Source: Thamnaconus septentrionalis (Eukaryota > Chordata > Actinopteri > Tetraodontiformes > Monacanthidae). From it: a stretch of 64,000 nucleotides of DNA. Where the stretch lies: assembly GCA_009823395.1 (NCBI GenBank), contig CM020511.1, positions 19,279,001 through 19,343,000 of the forward strand, in the 5' to 3' direction. The notes under the pieces were generated by a model. The model was not told the DNA's origin and ran no database searches. It was given only the letters and a program-made list of their open reading frames with translations. Shown here piece after piece: positions 51,301-63,660 of the stretch. Each line of letters opens with the position of its first letter. Within the stretch, counting starts at the first letter, position 1. The position numbers and the translations under genes are program-made.

Positions 51301-54300
51301 TTCGAATAAATCCTTGGCCACAGTAGTTGCAACTGTAGGGCTTCTCTCCTGTGTGGAGGCGTGTGTGCAAACTTAATTGAGTGTTGTTATGGAAAGCAAG
51401 AGGGCAATAATTGCACACATACTTGTCACATCTTTTCATTGTCTGATGCTTCCTCAAATATTTTTCATTTGCAAATGATGAGCCACAACGAGTACACTTA
51501 AATAATTTAGCAAGATGAAACATTGTGTTGTGTCGGGAGAGGTTTGACGAACTTGAAAAGCTTCTTGAGCAGGCCTCACAATCAAAAGTATTTTTATACT
51601 CAGAAGTTTTGCTACCATACTTAATTTGCCAACCCCTACCAACATCATCTAAACTGATTTTAGGAATACAAACTTCCAATCGAGGTCGTTTCCCTGTACA
51701 ATGAATCTGATGGATTTTAAGATGGTCATATCTTGAAAAGCAGCTGTCACAAGTTTTACAGCGATAAGGATTTACTTCATTGTGTGTCAAGATGTGTCTC
51801 CTCAGGTGCCGGGCTTTAATGAAAGACTTGGTGCAGAATTTACATTTGAATTCGGTTTCTTTTCCTTCAAAGGGCCTTTTCAAGGAATGTGTCACCACAT
51901 CACTTTGAGCTTCTAATTGTTTCTTGTTGGAATCCTCCTGACAGAGTGCTGAATGCTGCAGACACGTTGACCGACTTCTGAACCCTTTGCCACAGTGGAC
52001 ACAGGTATAAGGATGCACACCCGTGTGAGAAAAAAGATGTCTCAAAAGTAATGATTTGAACCTGAATCTTTGCGTACAATGAGGGCATTTCAACAGATGA
52101 TCTTTCTTGACGCTATACTTCGAGTCAATTTTTACATTTTGGCTTATTTGAGAAGTATCTGGATGAGAAATGCCAAGGGAAGATAATTCTCCTGTTTGGA
52201 GTTGGGTTCCTTCACAATATGCTTTATGTTGGTTCAGTTTGTTATGTCCAAAGTATAGCATACATTGTAAGCATTGAACTAATGAATTTGATTTATGGGC
52301 AAGGATATGAGCTTTGAGGCGCATTTTCTTTGTGAAAAGTCGTGGGCAGTAGCAACACTGATTAGCCACTTGTGTCTTCGGGTTGGTTTCCATTGTGTCA
52401 AGATTTTTGTCCTTAGTATGCAAGCAATGGTCATGGTGAAGTTTCAGGAATACTTCACGATAAAACTGTTTTCCACACTTGCTGCAGGAGAAGGCTTTGT
52501 TTCCCGTGTGTCTGTTCATGTGGCGGAGCAAACATCTGCGATTTAAACAATTCTTCTTGCAAAATGGACACTGAGTTGATGAGGAACCAGATGCATGTGT
52601 AAGACAATGTTTCCTTAAATCATGAGCATTATTAAACGCATCTTCACACAAGGAACACTGCAACTTTACTTGTCCACATTGATCCTCTTTCACTGATTCC
52701 AGGGTTTCTCGTGATTTTGTTTGTGGTTCTTCATTGAGATTGGTGAACTCTTTTTCTCTTTTCTTGTGTCCATCTAGGTGCCTCTTCAGATGCATGGAAT
52801 ACTGGAACTGCAGATTGCATTCAGGGCACTGTAGCTTTCCGCTGTTGAGATGTGAGGTTCTGTGTTGTATGAGTTCCCTTATAGTTGGAAATATTTTTTT
52901 ACAGATAGTGCAATGTATCTTTTTCTGGTGGACAATTTTATGACTAGTCATATAACAACGTCTCTTGAATGTTCTTCCACACTCCAAACAACGGTACGGT
53001 TTTTCACCTTTGTGACTTTGCTCATGTTTTTTCAATGACTGTAATGTGGTAAAACATTTATCACAAAAATGACAGCTCAGTGGAGCGCTCCTACTGTCCA
53101 AGTTTGGATCACTCTTTTCTACCTTTGCATTATCTGAAATTGCGGTTTTGACTGTGCTTGACAAAATTGAATTCCCAAAGGTTGTCAAATTGCCAGTGTG
53201 TTTGTATGGGTAATGCTTCTTCTTCATATGCCTGTACATTCCAGAGGCCTGAGAAAACAATGCAGGACAAAATTTGCACTTGAAGGAAGGAGTGGGTTTG
53301 TTTGGTTTGGAAGAGGGTTCCTTTGTTTTAATTTGTTTCACCTTTGGTTGAGTTGGTTGCTCATACTCTTTTGATTGAATTTCCTTCAGGTCGGAGTTCT
53401 TTTCTGTTTCCTTGTTTTTAATATTTTTTTCAGTTGCTTCCGTTTCTTCCCTCCTGTCCTTTGCAAGCTGGAAAATATAATTTCTGAGGCACGTTATACG
53501 GACATGCCTATTTCGATTGGATGATGAAATGAATTTACTGTGACACAAGGGACATTGATATTTACCGGAAACTTTGCACTTCCCAGCACTTATCAAGTCT
53601 CTGACGCAGACACGTAAATGCTGAGCTCTGTTGTATGTGTACCTAAAAAGTCGTGGGCAAAAGGGACATTTGCATTTCCCTCTTTTTGTCAGTTTTTCAC
53701 TTTTTGCATCTCCTCCAGCTTTGGTCGATGGTAGACCTAAAGACAAATTCCGTTGTTTGTGGACGCTAGAAATGTGATTTTTCGCCATCTCTGCTGTTAA
53801 AAAGCTTTTGCCACAGAAGCTGCAAAAATTTGTTTTGGCAACGTCAGTAAGCTTTACATGACATTCATGTAATTTCACAGGTGACTTTTTCTGTCTCAAG
53901 TCCTTTGTTGGCAGTTTGTTTTCGTCGATATCAGCCTCAGAAGTAGATCCTAGATTGTTATCCTTTTTACATCTGCCAGGGACAAGTTTGTGTCTGCGCA
54001 ATGAACCACCCTGTGAGAAATAGAATCCACATCCATTGCATCTGTAAGGCGTTTTTCCAGTGTGAATTCGCATATGTGCAATATACTGATATCGTTTACG
54101 GAAGACAATTCCACATTTTTTGCACCTCCGGTAGTCCTGGTGTCTTCTTCGCTTCATAATGGTTTTAGATGGTGACTTAGAGCTTGGTTTGACGGAGTTG
54201 CACAAATGTTTCTCAGTTCGTTCAGTCCCAATGAGATAGAGATTGCAATTCTTGCAATACTGTAAGTTGTACACTATATGGCTAGAATGATTATGTTCAA

Positions 54301-56389
54301 TAAGATTATCCAGATTGTGGGTAGTATATGTACACATTTTACAATGAAATGACTTCTTTGTTGCAGTGACCGGCTTTAACATTTTTAACACAACCAATGG
54401 TTGCAGGAGTTTTGTTATTTTTTCAGATGTTATTTTTTTAGGTTCTTCTTTCTGACTGTAAATGACAGATTTGGCCAAAGAAGTATCCTTGTTTTGATTT
54501 GCCTCATCAGTTTCAGAATCTTCATCCGACAAGGGTTTACCATACAGAACATCAGGCATCAATCGCTCCTCTTCAGATGTTTCAAGCTCTTCAAATGACT
54601 CTTTTGAATTTTCTGCATGAGCATCTGGGATTAGAGCCTCAGAATGTTGATCTAAGCCATTGTGGTGAGCTGAGGGAGAGGTTGTATTTCCACTTTGTGC
54701 CACTCTAGGCCAATCATTTTCTACACAGAGATTCATAATACCCAAAGCGTTTTGGGAGAGAGAATCACAGGCACTAGTTTTATCTTCTGGAGGAACTGCA
54801 GATTCTTTTTCCAGACATGTGTCCATGCTTGAGTTAGATGGCAAGTCAAAACTGACATCAACACTAAACCTTAAATCTGGACAAGCTACATTAACATTTT
54901 CTGCACTTGTCTGTCCCTTTTCTGCACTGGTATTTATATTTGTGTTGAAGTCATTTGACATTGAGCATGGTTCTGAATTATTTGTAACATGCTGCTTATT
55001 CTGGTCACTAGCATCACTGGGGTGTTCACATGGGCTCACACAAAAATTGTCCTGAACAGCACATTTGTAAGACTGATCAAATGGTTTTACGCAGGGTTCA
55101 ACTTCATGAGGTTTGCTTTTTTCAAATTCATCTGGACAATCGTTACAATCAGGTTCATCATTCCTTGGATCGGAGAAATGAGAGGTATTTGACAAACTTT
55201 CTCTCTCCTGACAGTTGGCTTCAAGATTTTCATCCGGACAATTAGAAGACATAAGATCCGAGGGATCCTGGTTTCTAAAAAAATCATTACTCATTAAACT
55301 TTCTTTTTTATCTAGGTTTGAAGGGTTTTTGTTGTCATCTTGGTCTTGATTTGCAATATTGTCTTGTTCTGAGGCAACATACTCCATTTTTTCCTGGTCA
55401 AATAACTCTCCAACCTCCGCTTGTACCAGGTTATCCTCCTCTTTGTCAAGGTCTGTAATGACATTTGAAATGGGTTCAATTACATTCTCCCTCACACTTG
55501 AATCAATTTCATATCCTTTTCTTTCAGTACCCAAGACTCCATGACTACCTAATATATTTGAATAATCTTGTTGATTGGAAACTACATCTACATTTGTCAT
55601 TGGTGTCTCAAGTTTGCAAGTTTCTACCTTATCTACATGGAGCATATCAGTCCCTGATGTTTTTACGATTTCCCCCTCAGACAAGTGTCGGCTGTTTTCT
55701 AATTCATCAGAGCTTTTGTTGGCTTGTGTAGGTTCACTAACCTGTTTTTCCACATCTGCATTGTATGGACTTCGCAAATTACTAGTGCACGGATATTCTC
55801 TTGGAAATATTATAGGTTCAGGTTGGTCTGAAAGCCATTTTGATGGGTTGTGCTTCATAGAAGCATCTGTTTCATGTTTTGAAAGTGAGCTACTCGTGAA
55901 CTTACAAGAAGATCTTGTTTCACCGCCACCTGCATCAGAACAGCTACTGACATCAGAGTACTCATCAAGAAAAGGTGAGGTAAGCATTCCACAGTCTTGC
56001 TTTAGCCCTTCCAAGTTTGCGACATAGGATGAGGGAAAAGAGGATGTAGACAGTCCATCGGTGGAAAACTCACCATCACCACTTTCACATCTTGGCAAGT
56101 AATCTTTATCCACTTGCTCTCCATCGATTTGCCATGGTGCGTCGTTTTCGTATCGCTGATAAACACAGTCCGAGTTGGGATTTCCAATATTGCCATTTGA
56201 GAAAAAGTTTGGATTGAAGTTTGTGGTTGATATTTCACTTGGGGCTACTGAGCCAGGGAAGTTATGATGTCCAATTAAGTTTTCTATAGACTTGGAATGA
56301 CTCTCTTCAGGCCCTAATGTAGCCAGAGCGTTTGGATCCGATGATAGAGATGAAAGATCGTCAAAATAGGAATCCCAGCCCTGAGCCAT
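48317..56389 (-). CDS. Gene H: giant C2H2 zinc-finger protein in one exon (2690 aa, about 50 fingers)
   Basis: An uninterrupted 8073-nt coding exon, ATG at 56389, in an exon opening at 56432 (acceptor TTTTTTCAG). The N-terminal 680 residues are acidic, Ser/Asn-rich and disordered, starting MAQGWDSYFDDLSS. About 50 zinc knuckles follow, beginning with the bipartite module shared with F and G (CKMC ... H, then CKNC ... HLC, about 54200-54350). Roughly a quarter end in HxC rather than HxH, and one near 48640-48690 (HSCGEK) has lost its first CxxC. TGEKP-type linkers occur a few times (e.g. TGEKPYSC), other linkers are long. Such a protein probably contacts long or multiple DNA sites, or RNA or protein. 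No frameshift or premature stop is seen, so it is under constraint. I do not assign a name. Confidence 0.9.
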   Translation of the reverse strand: MAQGWDSYFDDLSSLSSDPNALATLGPEESHSKSIENLIGHHNFPGSVAPSEISTTNFNPNFFSNGNIGNPNSDCVYQRYENDAPWQIDGEQVDKDYLPRCESGDGEFSTDGLSTSSFPSSYVANLEGLKQDCGMLTSPFLDEYSDVSSCSDAGGGETRSSCKFTSSSLSKHETDASMKHNPSKWLSDQPEPIIFPREYPCTSNLRSPYNADVEKQVSEPTQANKSSDELENSRHLSEGEIVKTSGTDMLHVDKVETCKLETPMTNVDVVSNQQDYSNILGSHGVLGTERKGYEIDSSVRENVIEPISNVITDLDKEEDNLVQAEVGELFDQEKMEYVASEQDNIANQDQDDNKNPSNLDKKESLMSNDFFRNQDPSDLMSSNCPDENLEANCQERESLSNTSHFSDPRNDEPDCNDCPDEFEKSKPHEVEPCVKPFDQSYKCAVQDNFCVSPCEHPSDASDQNKQHVTNNSEPCSMSNDFNTNINTSAEKGQTSAENVNVACPDLRFSVDVSFDLPSNSSMDTCLEKESAVPPEDKTSACDSLSQNALGIMNLCVENDWPRVAQSGNTTSPSAHHNGLDQHSEALIPDAHAENSKESFEELETSEEERLMPDVLYGKPLSDEDSETDEANQNKDTSLAKSVIYSQKEEPKKITSEKITKLLQPLVVLKMLKPVTATKKSFHCKMCTYTTHNLDNLIEHNHSSHIVYNLQYCKNCNLYLIGTERTEKHLCNSVKPSSKSPSKTIMKRRRHQDYRRCKKCGIVFRKRYQYIAHMRIHTGKTPYRCNGCGFYFSQGGSLRRHKLVPGRCKKDNNLGSTSEADIDENKLPTKDLRQKKSPVKLHECHVKLTDVAKTNFCSFCGKSFLTAEMAKNHISSVHKQRNLSLGLPSTKAGGDAKSEKLTKRGKCKCPFCPRLFRYTYNRAQHLRVCVRDLISAGKCKVSGKYQCPLCHSKFISSSNRNRHVRITCLRNYIFQLAKDRREETEATEKNIKNKETEKNSDLKEIQSKEYEQPTQPKVKQIKTKEPSSKPNKPTPSFKCKFCPALFSQASGMYRHMKKKHYPYKHTGNLTTFGNSILSSTVKTAISDNAKVEKSDPNLDSRSAPLSCHFCDKCFTTLQSLKKHEQSHKGEKPYRCLECGRTFKRRCYMTSHKIVHQKKIHCTICKKIFPTIRELIQHRTSHLNSGKLQCPECNLQFQYSMHLKRHLDGHKKREKEFTNLNEEPQTKSRETLESVKEDQCGQVKLQCSLCEDAFNNAHDLRKHCLTHASGSSSTQCPFCKKNCLNRRCLLRHMNRHTGNKAFSCSKCGKQFYREVFLKLHHDHCLHTKDKNLDTMETNPKTQVANQCCYCPRLFTKKMRLKAHILAHKSNSLVQCLQCMLYFGHNKLNQHKAYCEGTQLQTGELSSLGISHPDTSQISQNVKIDSKYSVKKDHLLKCPHCTQRFRFKSLLLRHLFSHTGVHPYTCVHCGKGFRSRSTCLQHSALCQEDSNKKQLEAQSDVVTHSLKRPFEGKETEFKCKFCTKSFIKARHLRRHILTHNEVNPYRCKTCDSCFSRYDHLKIHQIHCTGKRPRLEVCIPKISLDDVGRGWQIKYGSKTSEYKNTFDCEACSRSFSSSSNLSRHNTMFHLAKLFKCTRCGSSFANEKYLRKHQTMKRCDKYVCNYCPLAFHNNTQLSLHTRLHTGEKPYSCNYCGQGFIRKDYLKRHFPKCPKKTLNSVKTTLCDRCGGLLPEDELDDHRKICTSKPSPPDSTVLQSQTPVTGSPPKGFSCAFCSSRFLLFSQLQEHFLNSHSLETAATPTSTVPLQHHLSTISKFKEEPLDESCDKMFSDVNFIHKADNHLDRRNPSPFSCPECKMSFISKAGLKGHLRVHSKVTPFSCKTCKKGFWNKNFLKNHYKKCRFGLVPVKNISHQMEVPVKAEIDFALEDSVLLFREGSKSTGTGVLQTSFSCKEEVTDESQQNSDTTDAHSIPSNEKKTVQYQCSECDKSFTDGLLLITHLEAHGREEQDKKHRTCAQCHRVCKSKGHLEKHMQKHRTDNKISCPNCPMSFYTSADLEIHKKCHELSKPFSCKLCNRSFWTRPLLCQHYGEEHPDDVYTCFYCKKTYSSKKSLWRHCKKWHQNEKKEKRSSENHPGSVFSATRESEEGNNSADSDSDCAPYFPCHVCGKTFPTSESLEDHQLCHLGEKPHECAECGKCFFQASQLQQHQRMHKSEFQCQLCSRGFVSLFALRKHKHSHGKSRPYRCSKCYLSFTGPLQLAEHMSSHQDENFPCDICNRVFSSKTSRAEHRKSHSKSRATHTALNFQKEHKELSSVHKMCSGIPGELKYRCGVCSERFSDPEKLSEHGCLAAQERPYSCLDCNQHFLDPSHLKKHRNTHQTTHPSQKYSCNLCNKSFSTSQDFLTHLKGHISANAGSKTEVKDECPSQSFVCPVCTKCFVSATELMCHFPVHLQNVFECQMCKMPFPSGDKLEQHECCHRTPGSPIKCSDCHQNFLGSVAFHQHKCLHQQGTTMKAETLNLSMEVSAPSCSATVEEEDVDVTGEDLHQCSACSKQFSSKSGLLEHQNKEHLKEKTHSCGEKLTQGQCLQEHKQKHIKKSLACSTTKSSEKKLKCSQCHSEFNTVKELSLHMRMHAEKDVGEHRCDMCYKSFRQLSLLKQHRESHMGQVVYECNECDKAFAFPHLLEEHQQTHASSP

Positions 56390-56432
56390 TCTCTGCAAGG
56401 GTTGGACGCCAGGCCTTCCCTTCTACACAATC

Positions 56433-57657
56433 CTGAAAAAACATGCATGTGGTGATTGAAAAAGACATTACAAATACTTACGTACATAACATTAATAGCA
56501 TGACAAAAGATTCTGACCTTTTTCTTGACATCCAACGACTATCCAGAATACTCTTGTTTTCATTAAAAGGAGACCTAGAGAGACGGGATTAATGTTATTA
56601 TAGTAAGGAGTCATACGTCGCACAAACTTTGATGAGTGGTGGAAATGCTAGTCAATGTTAGTTGAAAGAGAATATACCGCTTCATAAAATACACTGATTT
56701 CCTCAGAATATAAAGTCCATCCATCCATTTTCCATACTCGCTTCTTCCCGAGCTCAAGGTCACGGGGGTCTGCTCGAGCCTATCCCAGCTGTCATAAGTG
56801 CAAGACCTTCAATGTTGTATCTTTTGAGTAAATACATGTTTGTTCTAGACTTGCAATGTGTCTCATCTCAAACATTTGAATTGGAGTTACAAAAATTCAA
56901 ATTCAACTACTTCCAATGGCCTTGATTTACCTAACAAGTCGAGTAGTGGGCACAACGTCTTATTCTTGAGCAGATCAGCATTTATCCATTTGCAAGTAGA
57001 GGGTACCATTAGATTTCATTTCATTCTTTTCATCCAGCATTCACAAGTTTAAAATCAACATAGTCCAACACTGATATGTATGAGGACAATACAGGACTGC
57101 ACAAAAAAAATGGTTTTCTATCATTATCGGATTTAGTTTTTATGACAATGTTAAAATTAATAGTTAAATTCATTTTTCCTCTCTCATGTCTCTGGGTTAC
57201 GCATCTCCAGGCTACCAGAGCGCTATTCCCACACATGTGTAAACATGTCATTGGCAAAGAGAGGCAAGAATTTCATTGCGAAAAAGGTCAAGAAGAGCAA
57301 GTCAGATGTGTGGACATTTTAGGCATGGCAGTTTTGAATCTAGGTTTGTGGGCAACGAAACCGCTTCCTGGTGGTTAGAGGATCCCCCAGGTGGGACCTC
57401 CTCATTGTTTCTGCTGGCTGGCCCCTTCCAGATGCATTTCCTCCAAAGCAGTGAAATCCGGATTTTATTTTTGGTCAATATCGTGTCGCTGTACAGGACA
57501 GTGTCAGCTATGTTGTTAATGAAATAAAAAGGTGAACTAGGGGGCAACAATAACATGGTTCCCAAAACAGGTATGGCTTCCAGGTTGGGGTGACTGATAT
57601 TATTCCTCTCTCCTCTCCTTTTTTCTCTTCTGACTGATTTCTACTGCTGTAATTTTT
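56433..57657. other. Gene H upstream region
   Basis: Likely 5' UTR/intron and promoter of gene H, with a possible small minus-strand exon ending near 56516 (AAAAAG|GTCAGA). A short SINE-related relic in minus orientation lies at about 56715-56800 (CCATCCATCC, GGTCTGCTCGAGCC). No other gene is supported. Confidence 0.4.
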
Positions 57658-57679
57658 CATTTGGCTTGGACACTACAGA

Positions 57680-57855
57680 GGTTGCACAAGTAGTCCAACC
57701 TCTCCAGGATGGCACAACAATATATGCCATTTGGGTTGCTGTGTTACCAAGCACTGTTTCAAGTGCATGCATGAAATTCTGGGAGAACGCTAGTTACTAC
57801 AAGAGGGCTGTAAAAGGTCCTTAAACCCTCAGCGAGAATACTATCTGGATTTTTT
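57680..57855 (+). mobile_element. Tc1/mariner-like transposon, segment 1
   Basis: Matches, as I recall the family, the 5' part of a fish Tc1-like transposase region (AGGTTGCACAAGTAGTCCAA ... AAGGTCCTTAAACCCTCAGC). Interrupted at about 57855 by the LINE; continues at 59350. Confidence 0.65.
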
Positions 57856-59460
<1,605 letters not shown>

Positions 59461-59984
59461 TTTGTAGGCATTTCCACTGGCGTCAACACGGTTCCAACCT
59501 TTACAAAAACCAAAACTGCTATTTTTAAATCTCCCACACGTAGATTTTTACATTTTCACGTATTAAAAAGTGAAATGCTTATGAAACTGTGCCATGGCCG
59601 AACGAAGATCTGCAGACGTATTTGTTTTCGGTGGTCAAAGAAAAAGTTCAGAGGGAGCTGGACAGACGGAGCGACATGCCAAGAGAAAGTCTTCATGATT
59701 TTACATCTGGTAGTCGCAGTAAAGCAAAACGGTGTCAGAGAAATAAATTAAAAAAAAAAATACAGAGCGACTACCAAAGCATCAAGGACCAGAACACGCA
59801 GAGTGGAATGAACAGAAAAAATGTTGGACGTTTGTTCAGCCACATGGATGCGATGGACCACCGGCCTGGTGGGTAACTTCAACCCCACTGAGCTGGGACC
59901 AAGTTGCAGTGAAAACACACCCGTGCTGAGGCGTACTATGCCGAGCCAAGGTGGCCCGAGCCAATTATCTCTAGTGGAAACGCT
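59461..59984 (+). mobile_element. Second insertion in the Tc1-like element, with Myb/SANT-like relic
   Basis: Sequence foreign to the Tc1-like element. A frame at 59589-59876 ends with IKDQNTQSGMNRKN ... MDAMDHRP, a pattern of the Myb/trihelix proteins associated with Harbinger-type fish transposons, but the N-terminal part is degraded. Possibly a Harbinger relic or a retrocopy. Confidence 0.45.
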
Positions 59985-60303
59985 CCTCAAGTGCGCCATC
60001 TGCACCCTGTGCTCTTTATCAATACGAGCAGATTCAGGCTAAACACATGCAACAAATGTGAAAGGGTCTGGAGATGCTAGGGAGAACATTATTCTGCTTG
60101 CAACATCATTCAGCATGACTGGCTTGGTGGAGTTTCGGTGATGGTCTGGAAGGACACACAGACCTCACCAGGTTAGATAATGGCACCATGACAGTCATTA
60201 GGTTTTAGGATGAACTCCTTGGACCAATTGTAAGAACCTACGCTAGTGCTGTGGGGCCTGGATTCCTCCTGGTGCACAACAATGCTCGACCTTATGCCGC
60301 TAG
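59985..60303 (+). pseudogene. Tc1/mariner-like transposase, segment 3 (broken)
   Basis: The plus strand reads LDNGTMTVI, then GPIVRTYASAVGPGFLLVHN and NARPYAA, the catalytic DDE region of Tc1-type transposases. The second catalytic position is HN rather than the usual HD, and stops and shifts are present. Right end not found. Confidence 0.7.
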
Positions 60304-60442
60304 TGCAGGGATTCTCCAACCTTTCTGAACCTAAAAGCTACTTCAATGGGACGGGGTCAAATGAAGGGCCACTGGTTTGCTACATTCTCCTGAAATTTCT
60401 CAGTTAGCCTTGAGTAATATATGATCATTAATGATACTGATT
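60304..60442. other. Possible hAT terminal fragment
   Basis: GCAGGGATTCTCCAACCTTT at about 60306 resembles the start of many hAT elements. Nothing else recognisable. Confidence 0.3.
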
Positions 60443-61870
60443 AGGGCTGAACGATAAATTGCATTTGCGATAATATCAGAATAGGACAAAACAAGATTTT
60501 CTAACCGCAAAGGATGCAAGAACTGGTCACATGATGCAAGATTTGGTCACGTGACTTGCGAGTGGCACAAAGCAAAGCAAAGTAGGTAGTGAGGGAAGTC
60601 GATACTGCGCTTCTACCTGTTGCACAATGGCCTCAGGCCCGGCAGAAGCAGAACCTGCACAAATTTTAGTAGCAAAGAGGAGTAGGACATCAGTTGTGTG
60701 GAATTATTTTGGCTACAAAATAGAAGGCATTACAACTTTAGGTATTGTGCAGAACCTGCCTTGCCCCTGTTGCTACTTCACGAAGTAACAAAATGAACCT
60801 TTATCAACACTTGAAAATACACCACAAAGCTATGGACAGTTGCATGGTGAAAACTCCATTAACCAGTGCTTCAACTTCAAGTAAGAAAACTACCAGCCGA
60901 CAGGGATCACTGACCAAAGTATTTGAAAGCATTACTCCTTATAAACATAATTCAAAGCGGCGCATGTTAATAACTTAGACGATAACGGAGTTCATAGCTA
61001 AAGATATGATGTCCATTAGTATAGTGACCAATCCTGGGTTCGATGATGAACACAATGGATAAGCGGTACAAAATGGGTTCACGCTAGTATTTTAGCCAGG
61101 TTGCTATGGCAGAGCTATACAAAAAATGCAGACAGAAAGTTGCAGCAGAGCTGAAAACAGTGGAGTTTTTTGTAACAATAATCCATGGTCAAGCCGTAAG
61201 GCAGAGCCATACCAGAGTCTGACAGTGCATTACATTGACTAGGATTTAAATCTCGAAGTTCGCTGCCTTCAAGTGTCCTACTTGCCGGATCCCAAACACT
61301 GGGGAAAACATTGCAGGCAGCCTGAGAGAGGGGCTTGCCAGCTGGGATCTACTGGAAGAAAACCATGTCTGCATAACAACAGACAATGCATTGAAAATGG
61401 TGATGCTAGCATAGCTAAATGAATGAACCAGACTCCAGTGTTTTGGGCACCGATTACATCTTGCCACCGGTACGTAAATTAGTTTTGTGACGTATATGTG
61501 AGAAAGAGAGTGAATGTAGTTGGAAGGAGATAACGTGAGTGTGTTTATTCCAAAGTTGGTAACCCTTTATCACACAAGTCAAACTAAATAAATTACACTG
61601 TTCCTATTGTTTTTTGTATTACAGGACATGCACTGAAAGATGACAGTGTCAAGTGCAATGGGTCTCTGCAAGAAGGTGACGGGGCATTTCTCCCATAGTT
61701 GGAAGAAGAAGGTAATGACTGAAGCACAGAGGGAGCTCAAGCTTCCTGTGCACAGCCTCATCACTGAATGAGTCATCTCCACAAGATGGGGATCAAAGGA
61801 AAAGATGATTGCCAGGGTTCTAGAGCAGATTAAAGCCATATCTCAGGTATTGTCACCACATAGACTAGAT
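60443..61870 (+). pseudogene. Decayed hAT/ZBED-type transposase
   Basis: Begins near TTAGGGCTGAACGATAAATT, a hAT-like end. The ATG at 60627 opens a BED-finger region (SVVWNYFGYK, then after a frame break CRTCLAPV ... YQHLKIHH). Downstream, pieces in changing frames read TEFIAKDMMSI, LYKKCRQKVAAELK, EENHVCITTDNAL and, past a possible intron (acceptor TTGTATTACAG at about 61623), GLCKKVTGHFSHSWKKK with an in-frame TGA. The order matches hAT/ZBED transposases: BED, then the catalytic domain. Several frameshifts and stops show it is dead. No matching 3' terminus was found. Confidence 0.7.
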
Positions 61871-62960
61871 CGCAGTTTGAGGATAGAATAAATTACTTTG
61901 CATGTCAATAACCACAACCCCACTAATTTTGCAGAGGTTGGATGAATCAAAACATGGACAATTTTATAGACCATCTACTGTTTCTCTAAGTCAACCAGTC
62001 ATCCGATTGCAATCCTTACTTTTGGTGTGCCCAAGATGCTGTCTTTGAACTACACTACAACTACACTTTCACAAATTTTGGACTTAAACCTCTTTTGTTG
62101 ACTTTGTTAATGGTGAGGAAAAATATGATTGAAGCGTTGGGAGGTAGTGGTTGACAATTTGTTGAGTTCAGGGGCATGAACTCAACAAATGTCAGGTGTT
62201 TGGCCTGTGGCAGTGTCTACCCATGTTGTTTCTATGTAATTTTTGTACTGGTACTACCAATGTCAGACAGGTGGTGGTAACTAGCATTTTCTCACAGTGT
62301 TAATGAGATAGTTCAACATTTTGTTAAATTCACCATTTGTCATAATTCCTACAGACATATGAGTATCATACATTCCTTTTGATTATCAGTGCCTGTTTTG
62401 AGATATGGTCATCAGACATGAGTTGCTCAGCATGCAAAATGTATGTGGATGGTATAAGTCAAAACTCACGTGATACACAATCCAGTGTTTTCCCCAGACA
62501 CTTGGTGCCACAGACAAAATTTGGATTGGCAAATTGACAATGACTGTAATTTTTGACTTAAACACTTTGCCTTAATAGTGTGCAATACTGCAATTTTCAA
62601 TGTATCCACCACGTGTTAGCAAGTTGCCGACTTCGGTAATAACTAATGACCTGAGTGTTCAGGTCACAACTTTTCCAGCCGAGCGTTTGAGTTGCTGGAT
62701 AATGTGTCTGAAGAGTTTTGATGAGGTAGTGAAATCTGTACCATTCATTTCCATTTTGTTCATTGAGCAGCTTGCATCGCGGCTCCTCAAATCTTAAGAC
62801 AACTGACACAGATGATTTGCAGGTATGCACCTAATAATGTGACTACAGGAATTATGGTAATCTGTGAATTGAACAACATACCAAACAACCGTCTACTTTC
62901 TAGAAAACGTTTATAGCCCGCAGAGCGAAACGAAAGAAACAAAAAAAAAAACAACAAATA
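61871..62960. other. Intergenic, no supported gene
   Basis: No coherent reading frame or known repeat recognised by eye. Confidence 0.5.
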
Positions 62961-63660
62961 CAAGATAGGGTCTGGTATTGGTTACTCACGATACGCTGCA
63001 TACCTCGATACAAGAGTCACAATATGATACATACCTTGGTACAGAGGAGCACATTAAGATTTAAGATTTTATTTTATTTTATATTTTGCAATATGATATT
63101 ATGATAATGATTATTAATGTAATGCTGGAATATTTAACCTTTAGTCAAAATTCTCTTGACCAATGAGCTGATTGCAGCGTCTGTGTCGCTCCACCCTTTG
63201 GATATGGAACAATATGCTTCAAACGCCAAAGGAAAGGTTGGCATACTGGTGAGTATGCCAAGTATAGTACAATTTATATTTTATTTTTTTTAACAAATGT
63301 AATACTGTTGCAACACAGATGGATTATGGTATTATTCCCTTTAATCAGACTTTCTAATATGCCTTGATGAGATAGCAATTTGTTAGTTATTGCACTCATA
63401 TAAAAGGCCCTTCTCTCAACTTATTTTGCTGTTGTGGTCGCGCCCCTGCCGACTGCAATGGAGGAAAAACAAATTCAACCTGCTCTCTCTTCTTTGAAGG
63501 CAAAGGTTAGGAATCATTTTGGTTTTTAATAAATACCCTGGAAGACCAAGCCTGATATGAGCTACTCCATATGCAAGACTTACAAAAATTACAGTTAAGC
63601 ACTTTCAGAACACCACAAATGTGCATTCGCACCCTTACCTGGCATCACCCCGTAATAAGA
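62961..63660 (+). mobile_element. Second hAT-like fragment
   Basis: GGGTCTGGTATTGGTTACTC with CGATAC-type repeats (63000-63060) resembles hAT ends. An ATG at about 63459 gives LSSLKAKVRNHFGF, then CKTYKNYS in another frame, resembling a degraded BED finger. Truncated by decay. Confidence 0.4.

Noticed and set aside
57076..57378. 100-codon plus-strand frame upstream of the Tc1-like element
   Set aside because: Composition and content look random; no family recognised and no conserved motif.
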